A stretch of 64,000 nucleotides of DNA, from assembly GCA_904846265.1 (NCBI GenBank), contig CAJHAA010000013.1, forward strand, positions 1-64,000, in the 5' to 3' direction. Position 1 is the stretch's first letter. Each line of letters starts with the position of its first letter. Below the pieces are notes generated by a model. The model was given only the letters and a program-made list of their open reading frames with translations, was not told the origin of the DNA and did no database searches. The DNA is from Psychrobacter immobilis. Lineage in GTDB: Bacteria; Pseudomonadota; Gammaproteobacteria; Pseudomonadales; Moraxellaceae. The position numbers and the translations under genes were made by a program. Shown one piece after another: positions 44,434 through 53,885 of the stretch.

Positions 44434-45417
44434 ATGCTATTCCAATCTATACGGCGCTTGCGTCTTTTCGTTTACGATATTCTGCAAAATGATGAGCACG
44501 ATACGCTGTTTAGCCGTTGCGTTGACTACTTTTTAATATTTTTAATCATGACCAATGTAGCAGCGGTTATTGCTGAGTCGGTTGACAGTTGGTATTACCC
44601 TTATCAAGAGTATTTTACTTGGTTTGAAAATTTCTCTATCGTGGTGTTTTCTATTGAGTATTTGCTGCGTTTGTGGAGTGTGGCCGAGGAAAAACCAGAT
44701 GGCACCACTTGGCGTCAGCGCTGGGAGTGGTTGAAAAGTCCTTCTGCGTTGATTGATTTAGTCGCCATTGCGCCAGCTTTCTTGAATTTCTTTGTTACGA
44801 TTGATTTACGCTTCTTACGTATATTACGTTTATTCCGAATTCTCAAACTGACACGCTATTTTGCTTCGTTACGCATCTTATTGGTGGTCATCAGCAAAGA
44901 AAAAGGCTCGTTCCAAGCGGTTATTTTTATCTTAATAATTATGATTGTGACGGCATCTAGCGGCATTTACTTGGTTGAAAACCACGCCCAGCCAGAAGAG
45001 TTTGAGTCGATACCTAAAGCGATGTGGTGGGCGGTGGTGACGCTAACGACGGTGGGCTATGGCGATGTCACGCCGATTACCAATGCGGGTAAAATATTGG
45101 GTGCGGTTATTACCATATTAGGTGTGGGTCTGGCGGCATTACCTGCAGGTATTTTAGCGACTGGTTTGGCAAATGAGCTTGCTCAGCGCCGTGAAGAGCT
45201 TGAACAGGACTTTCGAGCACAGTTGATTGATAGTGATTTTGATTTGGTGAAAAATCAGATGATGATCGATAAGATTCGCCGTGAGCTGGGACTGGATAAA
45301 GAGCAGGCACAAAATATCGTATTACAGGTATTACGCGAACAAGAGCTTGAGCGCCGTGAAAGAGAAGTGGAAGAACGACAAAAGAACTTTTGCCCACATT
45401 GCGGTGAGCCACTGTAA
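44434..45417 (+). CDS. Kv-type voltage-gated potassium channel
   Basis: This 327-residue six-helix channel has an arginine-rich S4 (LRFLRILRLFRILKLTRYF, near 129-147), a pore helix and the selectivity filter TTVGYGD near 206-212, and an S6 segment with a glycine hinge (ILGVGLAALPAGILATGLA). The cytoplasmic C-terminal tail is a charged predicted coiled coil (about 245-315) that ends in NFCPHCGEPL. A CxxC at the end of a tetrameric coiled coil could bind metal between subunits or sense redox; that is inference. The gene has no close partner, and a strong terminator follows. Confidence 0.93.
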   Translation: MLFQSIRRLRLFVYDILQNDEHDTLFSRCVDYFLIFLIMTNVAAVIAESVDSWYYPYQEYFTWFENFSIVVFSIEYLLRLWSVAEEKPDGTTWRQRWEWLKSPSALIDLVAIAPAFLNFFVTIDLRFLRILRLFRILKLTRYFASLRILLVVISKEKGSFQAVIFILIIMIVTASSGIYLVENHAQPEEFESIPKAMWWAVVTLTTVGYGDVTPITNAGKILGAVITILGVGLAALPAGILATGLANELAQRREELEQDFRAQLIDSDFDLVKNQMMIDKIRRELGLDKEQAQNIVLQVLREQELERREREVEERQKNFCPHCGEPL

Positions 45418-45463
45418 GTTTTTTATAGTGGTTACTTTAGGTTTCAAAAAATGGATATGTAAG

Positions 45464-45500
45464 AAAAGGGTGCAACGTTATCAGAACGTTGCACCCTTTT
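45464..45500. terminator. bidirectional terminator, 16-bp perfect stem
   Basis: AAAAGGGTGCAACGTT (45464-45479) pairs with AACGTTGCACCCTTTT (45485-45500) around ATCAG. It lies between the potassium channel gene and the convergent TerD-family gene and can serve both. Confidence 0.93.
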
Positions 45501-45530
45501 CATTAGCAATAAATGGATGTTTTATGGTAT

Positions 45531-46178
45531 TTAGATAGCTTGTGGAATGGGTAGCGCACGGGCCAATTCATGGGCAACTTGCTGCGCCGCCGTTGCTAAA
45601 TCTTCGGCAGGAAGGGGTAGGTTTTGCAGCGTGAGATGCCAATCATCCACTTCTCGGCGTAAATGTGCCACCCACAGCGTCGTACAATCACGTGGCAGTT
45701 GCTTTAGATTGACTTCAAAACAACGATTGCCCTCATCATCACTTAGATGAATCTCGCCTTTTTTGACTCTTGAAAACGGATGACCGTGGTAAGAGTTGGC
45801 TATCATAGCAATGTGGGTGATATGCGCTGGGATTTTATCTAAGTAAAGCCTGATTTGCTCTTGATCAAGAGGTGCCAAATACATCGCTTGTTCGCCGCGA
45901 TCTTTGCCATTGAGACTGTCGCCTTGATGTTTCACTGATTCCGCTTTATCGCGCAATTGTTTGAACCAAACGATATCACTGATGGTGCAATTGTCGTCAT
46001 ATAGTACGCAAGCCAAATCAATATCAATAGCGCTTTGGTTTTTTTGAAAGCGCTTAAACATGCCTTTTGGCTCAATCTTGGTAAATTCATAGTTTAACGC
46101 AAAAAATAAGGTTCCCGCGTCTAAGCCCAGTCCTCTTAAACTGTCTGACAGTAATGGCAATGAGGCAGTGGTCGGCAT
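45531..46178 (-). CDS. TerD-family protein
   Basis: The 215-residue protein shows the TerD pattern: a DIDLACVLYDDN strand near 48-59 (calcium-binding acidic positions), a GDSLNGKDRGEQAMYL segment near 87-102, and later THIAMIANSYHGHPFSRVKKGEIHL. TerD proteins bind calcium and belong to tellurite/stress-response systems, usually encoded in ter clusters. Here the gene stands alone, with no terC, terB or other ter gene in view. A role in tellurite resistance should therefore not be assumed. The WYL regulator gene lies 88 bases upstream in the same direction. Confidence 0.85.
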   Translation of the reverse strand: MPTTASLPLLSDSLRGLGLDAGTLFFALNYEFTKIEPKGMFKRFQKNQSAIDIDLACVLYDDNCTISDIVWFKQLRDKAESVKHQGDSLNGKDRGEQAMYLAPLDQEQIRLYLDKIPAHITHIAMIANSYHGHPFSRVKKGEIHLSDDEGNRCFEVNLKQLPRDCTTLWVAHLRREVDDWHLTLQNLPLPAEDLATAAQQVAHELARALPIPQAI

Positions 46179-46266
46179 AACATTCCTTATCTATTTTCGT
46201 TCTTTATTTTCAAACAGTGGTAATCGTCTGAATACGGTTAAATTTGAGCGTCATTACCCGCAGTTG

Positions 46267-47385
46267 TTATTTATGATCAAAAAACTTATCCAATACGGCT
46301 TGATGTAACAATGCTGGTTTGGCATTCAATAAACCATTGCCAAAACCACGCAACCACCAAACCAGTTGCGAAGTTAGGTTGACAGTGGCTTGAATGGTCA
46401 GCGTGTCATCATCCAACGTAACAGTTTGATCGTCACTGAGCTTGCTTTCAGTCAGGCTTTTGCCCGCTTGTTTGGTGAATTGTAGCTCAATAGCGGTGTT
46501 TTTGCCATGATTAGGCAGCTCACCGAATAAGGGGTGGGTAAAGCCCATACCACCCGCATCCAAATAAGTATCGAGTTGGAAACTCTCAGGTGTTTGTGCG
46601 GCGCTTTCAAGAATGTCAACGCTAGCAAATCGATGTAGGGCAAAGGTACGAATGGTAAAGTTTGGATCATCAGTACGAGTTGCCAGCAGATAAATAATCA
46701 CACCGCGCTGGATAATAGCGATGGGATTCAAAAGATATTCACTGGCCTGTGATTTATTGCTGCGGGTATAGCAGGCTTTGATTTGTAATTGATAAAATAG
46801 CGCATGGTAAATATTGTCTTTGCTATCCAAGTCAATATGCGGCGCGATTAGTGGCTGAGTGGCAGGCTCAATACGCACTCTGTCGATCCATGAATGGGTG
46901 ACTTTACTGTTTTTTAGCTGCCGCCTTGCCAAGTCAAACCACGGGAATAATTCATCTAAAATAACAGGTGGTAGTAGCTGAGTTAGATTGGCTTCAACCA
47001 TATTAAAGGCGACTGCTTGCGATAGATTCATGTGCGGTAAGCTTTGGAGTGGTGCATCATCACGCCAGCGCCAGCCTTGCGGGTTGGCATTGTTTTTTTC
47101 TATCGGAAAGCGTTTTGCTAGCGCATTTAAGTCGCGCTGAACAGTGCGCAGGCTGATGTCAAAGCCTGCCATCATCAGCTGCTCGTAGATATGGGTTGTG
47201 CCCACCCAGCGGTTGCGCTGTAGTTGCGATAGCACTTGCCACTGGCGCGCTGTCGTCGCCGCGCCATGGCGATTATCGTTGTTATCTCCTGAGACATGAC
47301 TGTCCGCTGCCGCTACAGTATTAGCTTGCTCAACAGAGTTCGTTTGAGCATGAGAGTGGTCGGCGTCAGTAGAATGTACAGTCAT
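46267..47385 (-). CDS. WYL-domain transcriptional regulator
   Basis: The 372-residue protein has a polar N-terminal tail of about 45 residues, a DeoR-type winged helix-turn-helix (about 46-105, RWVGTTHIYEQL, SLRTVQRDLNALAKRFP), and a WYL domain (about 200-290, YLLNPIAIIQRGVIIYLLATR). A WCX-like C-terminal region ends in WWLRGFGNGL. WYL domains bind nucleic acids or nucleotides and control DNA-damage and phage-defence genes in several bacteria. Here the downstream gene encodes a TerD-family protein, which may be its target or simply a neighbour. No defence genes are adjacent. Confidence 0.88.
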   Translation of the reverse strand: MTVHSTDADHSHAQTNSVEQANTVAAADSHVSGDNNDNRHGAATTARQWQVLSQLQRNRWVGTTHIYEQLMMAGFDISLRTVQRDLNALAKRFPIEKNNANPQGWRWRDDAPLQSLPHMNLSQAVAFNMVEANLTQLLPPVILDELFPWFDLARRQLKNSKVTHSWIDRVRIEPATQPLIAPHIDLDSKDNIYHALFYQLQIKACYTRSNKSQASEYLLNPIAIIQRGVIIYLLATRTDDPNFTIRTFALHRFASVDILESAAQTPESFQLDTYLDAGGMGFTHPLFGELPNHGKNTAIELQFTKQAGKSLTESKLSDDQTVTLDDDTLTIQATVNLTSQLVWWLRGFGNGLLNAKPALLHQAVLDKFFDHK

Positions 47386-47479
47386 TAAGCGATAACCTTT
47401 ATGAAATTACGAGTTGGCTTTTGTATAGCTTAGCGGAGCATTAACCATTCATCATCGCAGAAAAGCATCGTAGCGTCTA

Positions 47480-47496
47480 GGGCATGTCTTCAATTA
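47480..47496. repeat. solitary transposon-end-like sequence
   Basis: TA followed by GGGCATGTCTTCAATTA at 47480-47496 resembles the left end of the MITE-like element at 60846. No matching second end was found nearby, so this is a remnant or coincidence. Confidence 0.35.
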
Positions 47497-47550
47497 GTAC
47501 ACTGATTTATTGATTGGTTTTGATACAGCTACATTTTACTATAAATCAGC

Positions 47551-50406
47551 TTATATGGCGTCAATGGGCGTTTTAGTGGCATTGTTATTGATACCTTGAT
47601 TGATGCTTTGGTTGATACCTTGATCATCATTTATAACGACTTCGTTATGCTCCGCCTTGTCTTTGTGTTTTTCCTTTTTTTTCTTGTCCTGTTTTTTTTG
47701 ACGCTTTGCTTTCTGTTTCTTTTTATCTTTCTTTTTGCACTTTTTATCATCAATACCATCATCATTGTTATCTTGATTTTCATCCCATAACATCAGACGA
47801 CTTAAGACTTTACCAAACAACGTGTCTTTACGATAGCGACCTTTTTTGTTCATGGTATCGATAGGTAAACCAGTCATCAGCGTCAATGCTTCGCTCAGTG
47901 TATAGACACCATAAATATGAAATTCGTTCGCTTTGACGGCAGCAATGATGTCGTCACGCAGCATGAGCTGTTTGACGTTGGCCATTGGAATGACCACGCC
48001 TTGCTGTCCAGTCAATTCTTGCTCGCGGCATGCATCAAAGAATCCGGCGATTTTAGAGTTGATGCCACCAACCGCTTGCACTTCGCCCAATTGGTTCATA
48101 GAGCCAGTAATGGCAAATGATTGATCAATCGGGACGTTTGCTAAGGCAGATAGCAGCGCACAGCCTTCGCTGACGGTGGCACTATCGCCATCGATATGGG
48201 CGTAGCTTTGCTCAAAAGCGAGTGAAGCACTAAAGTTGAGCGCATGATGTTGGCTAAATAATGCGCGCAAATAGCTGGTCATAATCAGCATGCCTTTGGC
48301 GTGTAAACTACCGCCCAAATCTACGTCACGCTCGATATCGAGAATCTCACCGGTACCGATATTTGGTTGAATGACGGCAGTCAGGCGGGCGGGCATGCCA
48401 AACTCGCTATCGGCATAGCTGACCACTGTCAGCGCATTGACTTGTCCGACCGCGCTGCCTGTGGTTTGAATAAGCTGCTGACCGTTTTTTAGCTCATCCC
48501 AATAGAGGTCACGCAGGTATCCTGAACGCTCGTCCATATCATCGATGGCTTGTGTGACATGATAGGCATTGACAATGTTTTTTCCGCTTAAATGCGCGTG
48601 GCGGTTAGACTCATGCAACAGCTTGATTAATAAATCACTGTGCAAGCTTAAGCGGTCTTGGTCTTCTGCTTGTAAGCTTAAATGCTCAAGTAGGGCAGCT
48701 TGCGCGCTACGATCAAACGGATAGAGATTGGCATAGTCAATGATGTCAGCCATTTTCGCGACTAACGCCAATTCGTGCTCACTGCTGCGAGGCACATCAT
48801 CGTGAAAATCTGCACGTACTTTAAATACCGCATCAAACTCAGGCTCAAGCTCTAACAGCTCATAATATAAGTCTGCTTCACCAAGCAAAATCACTTTAAC
48901 ATCAAGGTCAATGGGGGCAGGTGCTAACGATAAGCTGCCTGTTAAGGTTAGCATTTGTTCAAGGCTTGAGAGTTTGATTTTGCGCGATTGTAGCGCCCGC
49001 TTGAGACCCTGCCAAGCATACGGATGCTCAAGTAAGTGACTCGCTTCTAATAGTAAATAACCACCATTGGCACGGTGTAGAGCACCTGCTCGAATCATAC
49101 TGACATCAGTGGTGACCGTGCCCAATTGGGTGATTTGCTCGACATGACCCAACAAGTTCAAGTGCGTCGGTAAGTCCTCAAAGATGACGGGTGCACCATC
49201 TTCTGGGGTGTGACTGACAATGACGTTGACCGCATAGCGACTTGGGGTTGTGGCCAAAACTGCTGTCACAAACTCTTCGTCATCGCCATTGACGATGCGC
49301 TCGACATGCGTAACCATGTCGGCAAATACGGTCTTGAGATAGTCAATGACCAGCGGGTGACTGGCAAATTGCTCATAAATGGGGGCAAATAAAGGTTGCA
49401 GTGCACGACGTGCAATATTGCGATGCAGGGCTTCTATCGCATCATTGGCTTCGTCCTCTAACTGCTCTAACGCGATGGTCAACTGACTTAAGCGTTTTTG
49501 CATATGGTTTTTTTGGACAAAGTTATTTAACTCAGCTTCGTATTCACTATTGCCGTATTCAGTATTGTTTTTATCCTGCTCTGCATTCGTAGGATCGTTA
49601 TACTCGGTGCTAGGAATGCTCGCTTCACTACTATTATCGCTCACGTATTTATTTTTGTTGCTAGCAGATAATTTATCATCACCACCACTAGTTTCTGTCG
49701 CGAGTTGACTGGGATTTACAAACACCGCTTTATTATCAAAGGAGCGAAACGTCAACGCCAAATCATATTGTTTGCCTTCCGCATTGAGCACATCATAAGC
49801 CTGACTTTCTTTTTGATGTGTGTCATTTTTGATGGCTTCGATTTTGCTTTGATATTGGTCACTACGAAAGCGTTGGCTCAATCGTTTTTTGGCTTGTTGC
49901 CATAATTGATTGACTTGCTGCTGCAATAAGGAGGCTTGCCCCGCAGGTAGTCGCAAGGCTAGTGGAGTGCGTGGATCGGTGAAATTATGCACATATACCC
50001 AGTCGTCAGGTGTGGGTGCATCGGCGGCAATACGCGTTAGCAAGCGGCTGATGACGGTGCGTTTGCCCAAGCCATTTTCACCAGCAGCAAACACATGATA
50101 GCCACTGGCTTTGATATCCAAAGCCGTTTGTAAGGCTTTTAGTGCACGCTGCTGACCAAAGCCAACGTCTAGATCTGGTGCCGTACGGGTATCCGAGGGT
50201 AATTCATCAGGGTCGCTATAGCGTTTTAGTTGCTCAGCGGTGACAAGGCAGCGCTGCTTGATATCAATAAAGCATGGATGCGGTGCATTCGGTGTTGCTG
50301 ATTGGGTGTTTTTTAATTCAATGATGGGTGTTGCCATATTATTAGCGTCTTTTTTATTAGCGTCTCTTGATAATGGAGAGGTAGGGGTGTGTGGCTGTTT
50401 GGTCAT
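47551..50406 (-). CDS. Lon-like ATP-dependent protease (AAA + S16 protease domain)
   Basis: This 951-residue protein belongs to the Lon-like family with an AAA_32-type ATPase, related to YcbZ. The P-loop-like GENGLGKRTVIS is near 108-119, and an AHLSGKN segment comes before the protease domain. The C-terminal S16 protease domain has the catalytic serine region GDSATVSEG (about 750-758) and the lysine region GGINSKIAGFF (about 790-800). After the protease domain comes a tail of about 70 residues that is extremely lysine-rich (KKKDKKKQKAKRQKK) and then Asn-rich. The substrate is unknown. A set of 10-bp repeats precedes the gene. Confidence 0.9.
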   Translation of the reverse strand: MTKQPHTPTSPLSRDANKKDANNMATPIIELKNTQSATPNAPHPCFIDIKQRCLVTAEQLKRYSDPDELPSDTRTAPDLDVGFGQQRALKALQTALDIKASGYHVFAAGENGLGKRTVISRLLTRIAADAPTPDDWVYVHNFTDPRTPLALRLPAGQASLLQQQVNQLWQQAKKRLSQRFRSDQYQSKIEAIKNDTHQKESQAYDVLNAEGKQYDLALTFRSFDNKAVFVNPSQLATETSGGDDKLSASNKNKYVSDNSSEASIPSTEYNDPTNAEQDKNNTEYGNSEYEAELNNFVQKNHMQKRLSQLTIALEQLEDEANDAIEALHRNIARRALQPLFAPIYEQFASHPLVIDYLKTVFADMVTHVERIVNGDDEEFVTAVLATTPSRYAVNVIVSHTPEDGAPVIFEDLPTHLNLLGHVEQITQLGTVTTDVSMIRAGALHRANGGYLLLEASHLLEHPYAWQGLKRALQSRKIKLSSLEQMLTLTGSLSLAPAPIDLDVKVILLGEADLYYELLELEPEFDAVFKVRADFHDDVPRSSEHELALVAKMADIIDYANLYPFDRSAQAALLEHLSLQAEDQDRLSLHSDLLIKLLHESNRHAHLSGKNIVNAYHVTQAIDDMDERSGYLRDLYWDELKNGQQLIQTTGSAVGQVNALTVVSYADSEFGMPARLTAVIQPNIGTGEILDIERDVDLGGSLHAKGMLIMTSYLRALFSQHHALNFSASLAFEQSYAHIDGDSATVSEGCALLSALANVPIDQSFAITGSMNQLGEVQAVGGINSKIAGFFDACREQELTGQQGVVIPMANVKQLMLRDDIIAAVKANEFHIYGVYTLSEALTLMTGLPIDTMNKKGRYRKDTLFGKVLSRLMLWDENQDNNDDGIDDKKCKKKDKKKQKAKRQKKQDKKKKEKHKDKAEHNEVVINDDQGINQSINQGINNNATKTPIDAI

Positions 50407-50440
50407 AGGTATAAATTATATCGTTTGTAGAAAGTGGCGT

Positions 50441-50480
50441 AGGTATTAAGTGCTATTAAGTGTTATTGAGTGTTATTAAT
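50441..50480. repeat. four imperfect 10-bp tandem repeats upstream of the Lon-like gene
   Basis: AGGTATTAAG, TGCTATTAAG, TGTTATTGAG and TGTTATTAAT follow each other directly at 50441-50480, 35 to 74 bases before the Lon-like ATG. The spacing of one helical turn would place each copy on the same DNA face, suiting repeated regulator binding. The rest of the 373-bp gap (50407-50779) shows nothing I can name. Confidence 0.65.
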
Positions 50481-50779
50481 GAGTGCTAATACTTGGTTTT
50501 TTCTAGTTAATTTGCATCGTTCATAAAAACATCTTACAAGATAAAACGGTATTTTAAATAAATCATTAAAAGCAATTTTGTATCATTAGCAGGCTCTGTT
50601 AAAAACGCCTATATAAGCAATCATTCATCATCCATTTAACGCGATTAAAGAACAATAACGCCTCAATATAGGCTCAGATAGTATAAGATGTCTCACATTG
50701 GCGCAATCTGCAACTATTCAATGGGCAGGCTGCATGATAAAATAGACGGTTCACATGTCAAAACTGGATAACTCGTTGT

Positions 50780-51496
50780 ATGTCAGACTTTACTAAAACA
50801 TCTTCATCCTCTGCTAACACGGGCAATATCCGTATTGATCCAACTGGCTTTGTAAAGCTTGGCGCACAGTTACCAGCGCTGGCGAATACCTTGGCTCAAG
50901 CGGTCAATGAGCTCAAGCTATCCTTGAGTGAGACGCAGCAGCGCACATTATTATTGTACTTAGACCAGCTTTTGTTGTGGAATAAAGCGTATAATCTGAC
51001 CGCCATCACTGATCCAGAAGAGGCTTTAATCAAACATATAATCGATTGTTTGGCTATTATAACGCATTTACCGTCAGGGTCACTGTTAGATATTGGCACA
51101 GGAGCAGGGATGCCAGCGGTTATCATTGCGATTTGTCAGCCAGAGCGTCAATGCACCGCACTTGATAGTAATCAGAAAAAAATTCGTTTTATTAAGCAAA
51201 TCAGCAGTGAGCTTGGCTTGAATAATATGCAGCCAATTGCTTCTCGTATCGAGGCGCATGAAGCCAGCTATGACGTTGTAACTTCTAGAGCCTTTGCCAG
51301 TTTGATCGACTTTGTCGAAGTGGCTCAGCCGTGCTTAGCAGATAACGGTTACCTATGCGCGATGAAAGGCAAAGCGCCAAGCGATGAAGAGCTACAAGCA
51401 CTAGACAATGACTGGCATATTAAGACGATTAAGCTTAAAGTGCCTCGTTTACATGATAGTCGTCATTTAATTGAATTGTCCTATAAAAATGTCTAA
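50780..51496 (+). CDS. rsmG: 16S rRNA (guanine527-N7)-methyltransferase
   Basis: RsmG (GidB) methylates G527 of 16S rRNA using S-adenosylmethionine. The 238-residue protein has WNKAYNLTAITDPEEALIKHI near 70-90, the SAM motif LLDIGTGAGMPAVI near 102-115, ALDSNQKKI near 128-136 and the TSRAFASL motif near 170-177. About 30 extra residues stand at the N-terminus. The genes rsmG-parA-parB are a conserved chromosomal arrangement near the replication origin in many bacteria. No dnaA or oriC signature appears in this window. Confidence 0.96.
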   Translation: MSDFTKTSSSSANTGNIRIDPTGFVKLGAQLPALANTLAQAVNELKLSLSETQQRTLLLYLDQLLLWNKAYNLTAITDPEEALIKHIIDCLAIITHLPSGSLLDIGTGAGMPAVIIAICQPERQCTALDSNQKKIRFIKQISSELGLNNMQPIASRIEAHEASYDVVTSRAFASLIDFVEVAQPCLADNGYLCAMKGKAPSDEELQALDNDWHIKTIKLKVPRLHDSRHLIELSYKNV

Positions 51497-51721
51497 GCTA
51501 TGAACACCTTTTAAGTGATACGTGTCGGTGACACATGGTTTTGTTGATATTTGAATGGCAAGATATTCAAAATATGGTGATACAGATAGTGCTAATTGTA
51601 TAGAGATACTCGTATTGTTTACGCTTATGAGTATGATGCTATGCAAAGTTTAGCGAAAAATTGATTGTGTAAGCCAAAAGTAAAATAATAGTAATAGACC
51701 CTAATTAAATTGAGTGAGTGT

Positions 51722-52501
51722 ATGGAAATCATAGCAATTGCGAATCAAAAAGGCGGCGTGGGCAAAACCACGACGGCAGTAAATTTGACCGCCAGCTTGG
51801 CTGCGAAGCGCAAGCATGTACTGCTGATTGACTTAGACCCACAGGGTAATGCGACCAGTGGTACGGGTGTCGATAAAAACGAGCTTGGGCTAACTATCGC
51901 TGACGTATTATTGGATGGGGTGTCGCTGTCTGATGCTATTGTTACCAGTCCAGCGGGGTTTGATGTGATCGGTGCCAATCGTGATTTGGCTGGCATGGAT
52001 ATTACCTTGATGAATAAGACCGATAGTCATGAGCTGTTTAAAACAGCAATGGTGGCTTTGGTTAATGATCAGATAGCTGCTAAAAAACCTGCTTACGATT
52101 ATGTTGTTATAGACTGTGCACCCAGTTTGAATTTGTTGACGATTAATGCGTTAGTTGCTACAGATAGCGTTATTATTCCCATGCAGTGCGAATATTATGC
52201 ATTAGAAGGCTTGGCTGATTTGTCGCAGACGATAGAGCGCTTGACGGAGTTGAATCCAAAGCTATATATCCGCGGTGTGGTGAGAACATTATTTGATGCA
52301 CGCAATACACTGGCTCGGGATGTGTCGGCCGAGCTTGAAGCGCACTTTGGCGATATTATGTATAAAACCCATATTCCAAGAAATATTCGTTTGGCAGAAG
52401 CGCCAGCGCATGGTTTGCCAGTTATCGCTTACGAGAGATGGTCAAAAGGTGCGCGCGCTTATCAAAAATTGGCGGCTGAAGTCATGAAACAAAGTGACTA
52501 A
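51722..52501 (+). CDS. parA: ParA/Soj chromosome partition ATPase
   Basis: The 259-residue Walker-type ATPase starts MEIIAIANQKGGVGKTTTAV, with the deviant Walker A KGGVGKTT at 10-17. Walker B is DYVVIDCAPSLNLL near 131-144. I choose ATG 51722; an upstream in-frame TTG at 51710 is less likely. With ParB it segregates the chromosome origin. The order rsmG-parA-parB is conserved. The 225-base gap before it holds no gene. Confidence 0.95.
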   Translation: MEIIAIANQKGGVGKTTTAVNLTASLAAKRKHVLLIDLDPQGNATSGTGVDKNELGLTIADVLLDGVSLSDAIVTSPAGFDVIGANRDLAGMDITLMNKTDSHELFKTAMVALVNDQIAAKKPAYDYVVIDCAPSLNLLTINALVATDSVIIPMQCEYYALEGLADLSQTIERLTELNPKLYIRGVVRTLFDARNTLARDVSAELEAHFGDIMYKTHIPRNIRLAEAPAHGLPVIAYERWSKGARAYQKLAAEVMKQSD

Positions 52502-52654
52502 TATGCATGTATGCATGTTTTTTAGCACCAATGATAGACTGTAAGCACAAGCGTGCAAACAGATATCGAGCATTGAATATTGTATTTATAAGTAATGAGT
52601 AAGCTGTATTAATAATTATTTGGCTTTTATTTTAGCGTTAGAGGATAGGTAATC

Positions 52655-53800
52655 ATGGCGAAGAAAAGAGGGTTGGCTGCCAATCGAGGCTTAGATGCCT
52701 TATTGGGGTCAATCAAAAAAGAAAAGCAAATCACCGCCTCTGCCTTGCAAGACGACATGGCGGCGCGTGAGAATACTTTGCCAGCTGAAACGCTAAACGC
52801 TGATAGATTAAATATTAGCACGCCTGCTCAATCTGATGATAATGAGACCAGTGAACAACCAACGACCAAAGCTATTGCCTCTGACACCACTGCCAGCAGT
52901 CGAACCACACGGTCGCCGCGCACGATAAATAAAGGTACGGCTAATAAAAGTCGTGTTAATGGAACAGATACTAGTGCCTCTGAAGACCAGATCAGCTTGG
53001 TGCAAATAGATGTCACGCGTTTGCAAGCGGGTAAGTATCAGCCACGCCGTGATATGAGTGAAACGGCGCTTGCAGAGCTGGCGTCTTCGATTGAGCAGCA
53101 TGGCGTTATGCAACCGATCGTTATCCGTCCGTTATTGGCCAATGAAGACAAGAGTGAAGCATTCGTTACCCATGAAATCATTGCTGGCGAGCGCCGCTGG
53201 CGTGCAGCAAAAATGGCAGGTAAAGCCGTTATTCCAGCGATTGAACGTGCTTTATCTGATGAGCTTGCCATCGCACTGGCCTTGATTGAAAATATCCAGC
53301 GTGAGGACTTGTCCGTGATTGAACAGGCCGCTGCATTACAACGTTTTCATACTGAATTTGGTATGAGTCATGCGATGATTGCCGAAGTCGTTGGCAAGGC
53401 GCGCACCACCGTATCAAACCTGCTGCGCCTCAATCAGCTGCATGATACAGTCAAAGATCATTTGGCAAATAGCACCCTAGATATGGGTCATGCGCGCACG
53501 CTCTTAGCATTATCCTCTGAGCAGCAGCCGATTATCGCGCAAAAAATTATCGACGGCGGTATGACGGTACGCGACGCTGAAAAGTTGGTTAAATCGATCT
53601 TGCAGCCTGCGCCTAAAGTCAATCGTGCTGAGCAAACGCAATCTCGTGAGGTTGAGCGCTTGACGCAAAGACTGACAGATATGTTAGGGGCTGAAGTCAA
53701 ACTCAAACACAAAAAAGATGGTCAGGGTAGTGTTGAGATATTTTTCCATAACCAAGATCAGTTAGCAGCTTTGATTAAGCACATAGAAGCACAGGTTTAA
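52655..53800 (+). CDS. parB: ParB/Spo0J chromosome partition protein
   Basis: ParB binds parS sites and is loaded by ParA. The 381-residue protein begins MAKKRGLAANRGLDALLGSI, the usual ParA-interacting start. A polar variable linker (about 40-110, rich in Ser/Thr/Asn) is longer than usual. The ParB/Srx CTPase domain has VDVTRLQAGKYQPRRDM near 112-128 and GERRWRAAKMAG near 175-186. A helix-turn-helix (QRFHTEFGMSHAMIAEVVGKARTTVSNLLRL) and a C-terminal dimerisation domain follow. No parS palindrome was found in the window. Confidence 0.95.
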   Translation: MAKKRGLAANRGLDALLGSIKKEKQITASALQDDMAARENTLPAETLNADRLNISTPAQSDDNETSEQPTTKAIASDTTASSRTTRSPRTINKGTANKSRVNGTDTSASEDQISLVQIDVTRLQAGKYQPRRDMSETALAELASSIEQHGVMQPIVIRPLLANEDKSEAFVTHEIIAGERRWRAAKMAGKAVIPAIERALSDELAIALALIENIQREDLSVIEQAAALQRFHTEFGMSHAMIAEVVGKARTTVSNLLRLNQLHDTVKDHLANSTLDMGHARTLLALSSEQQPIIAQKIIDGGMTVRDAEKLVKSILQPAPKVNRAEQTQSREVERLTQRLTDMLGAEVKLKHKKDGQGSVEIFFHNQDQLAALIKHIEAQV

Positions 53801-53885
53801 TATCGCTAACAAGTTTGTCATGATGCTGTAAATTTAAGATATTTTGATAACCGCTATTTTTATAAAAATATAAAAGAGAGTCAAT

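Noticed and set aside
47596..47790. Phe/Leu-rich plus-strand frame resembling a membrane peptide
   Set aside because: It is the complement of the lysine-rich tail of the Lon-like protease; AAA/AAG read backwards gives Phe and Leu.
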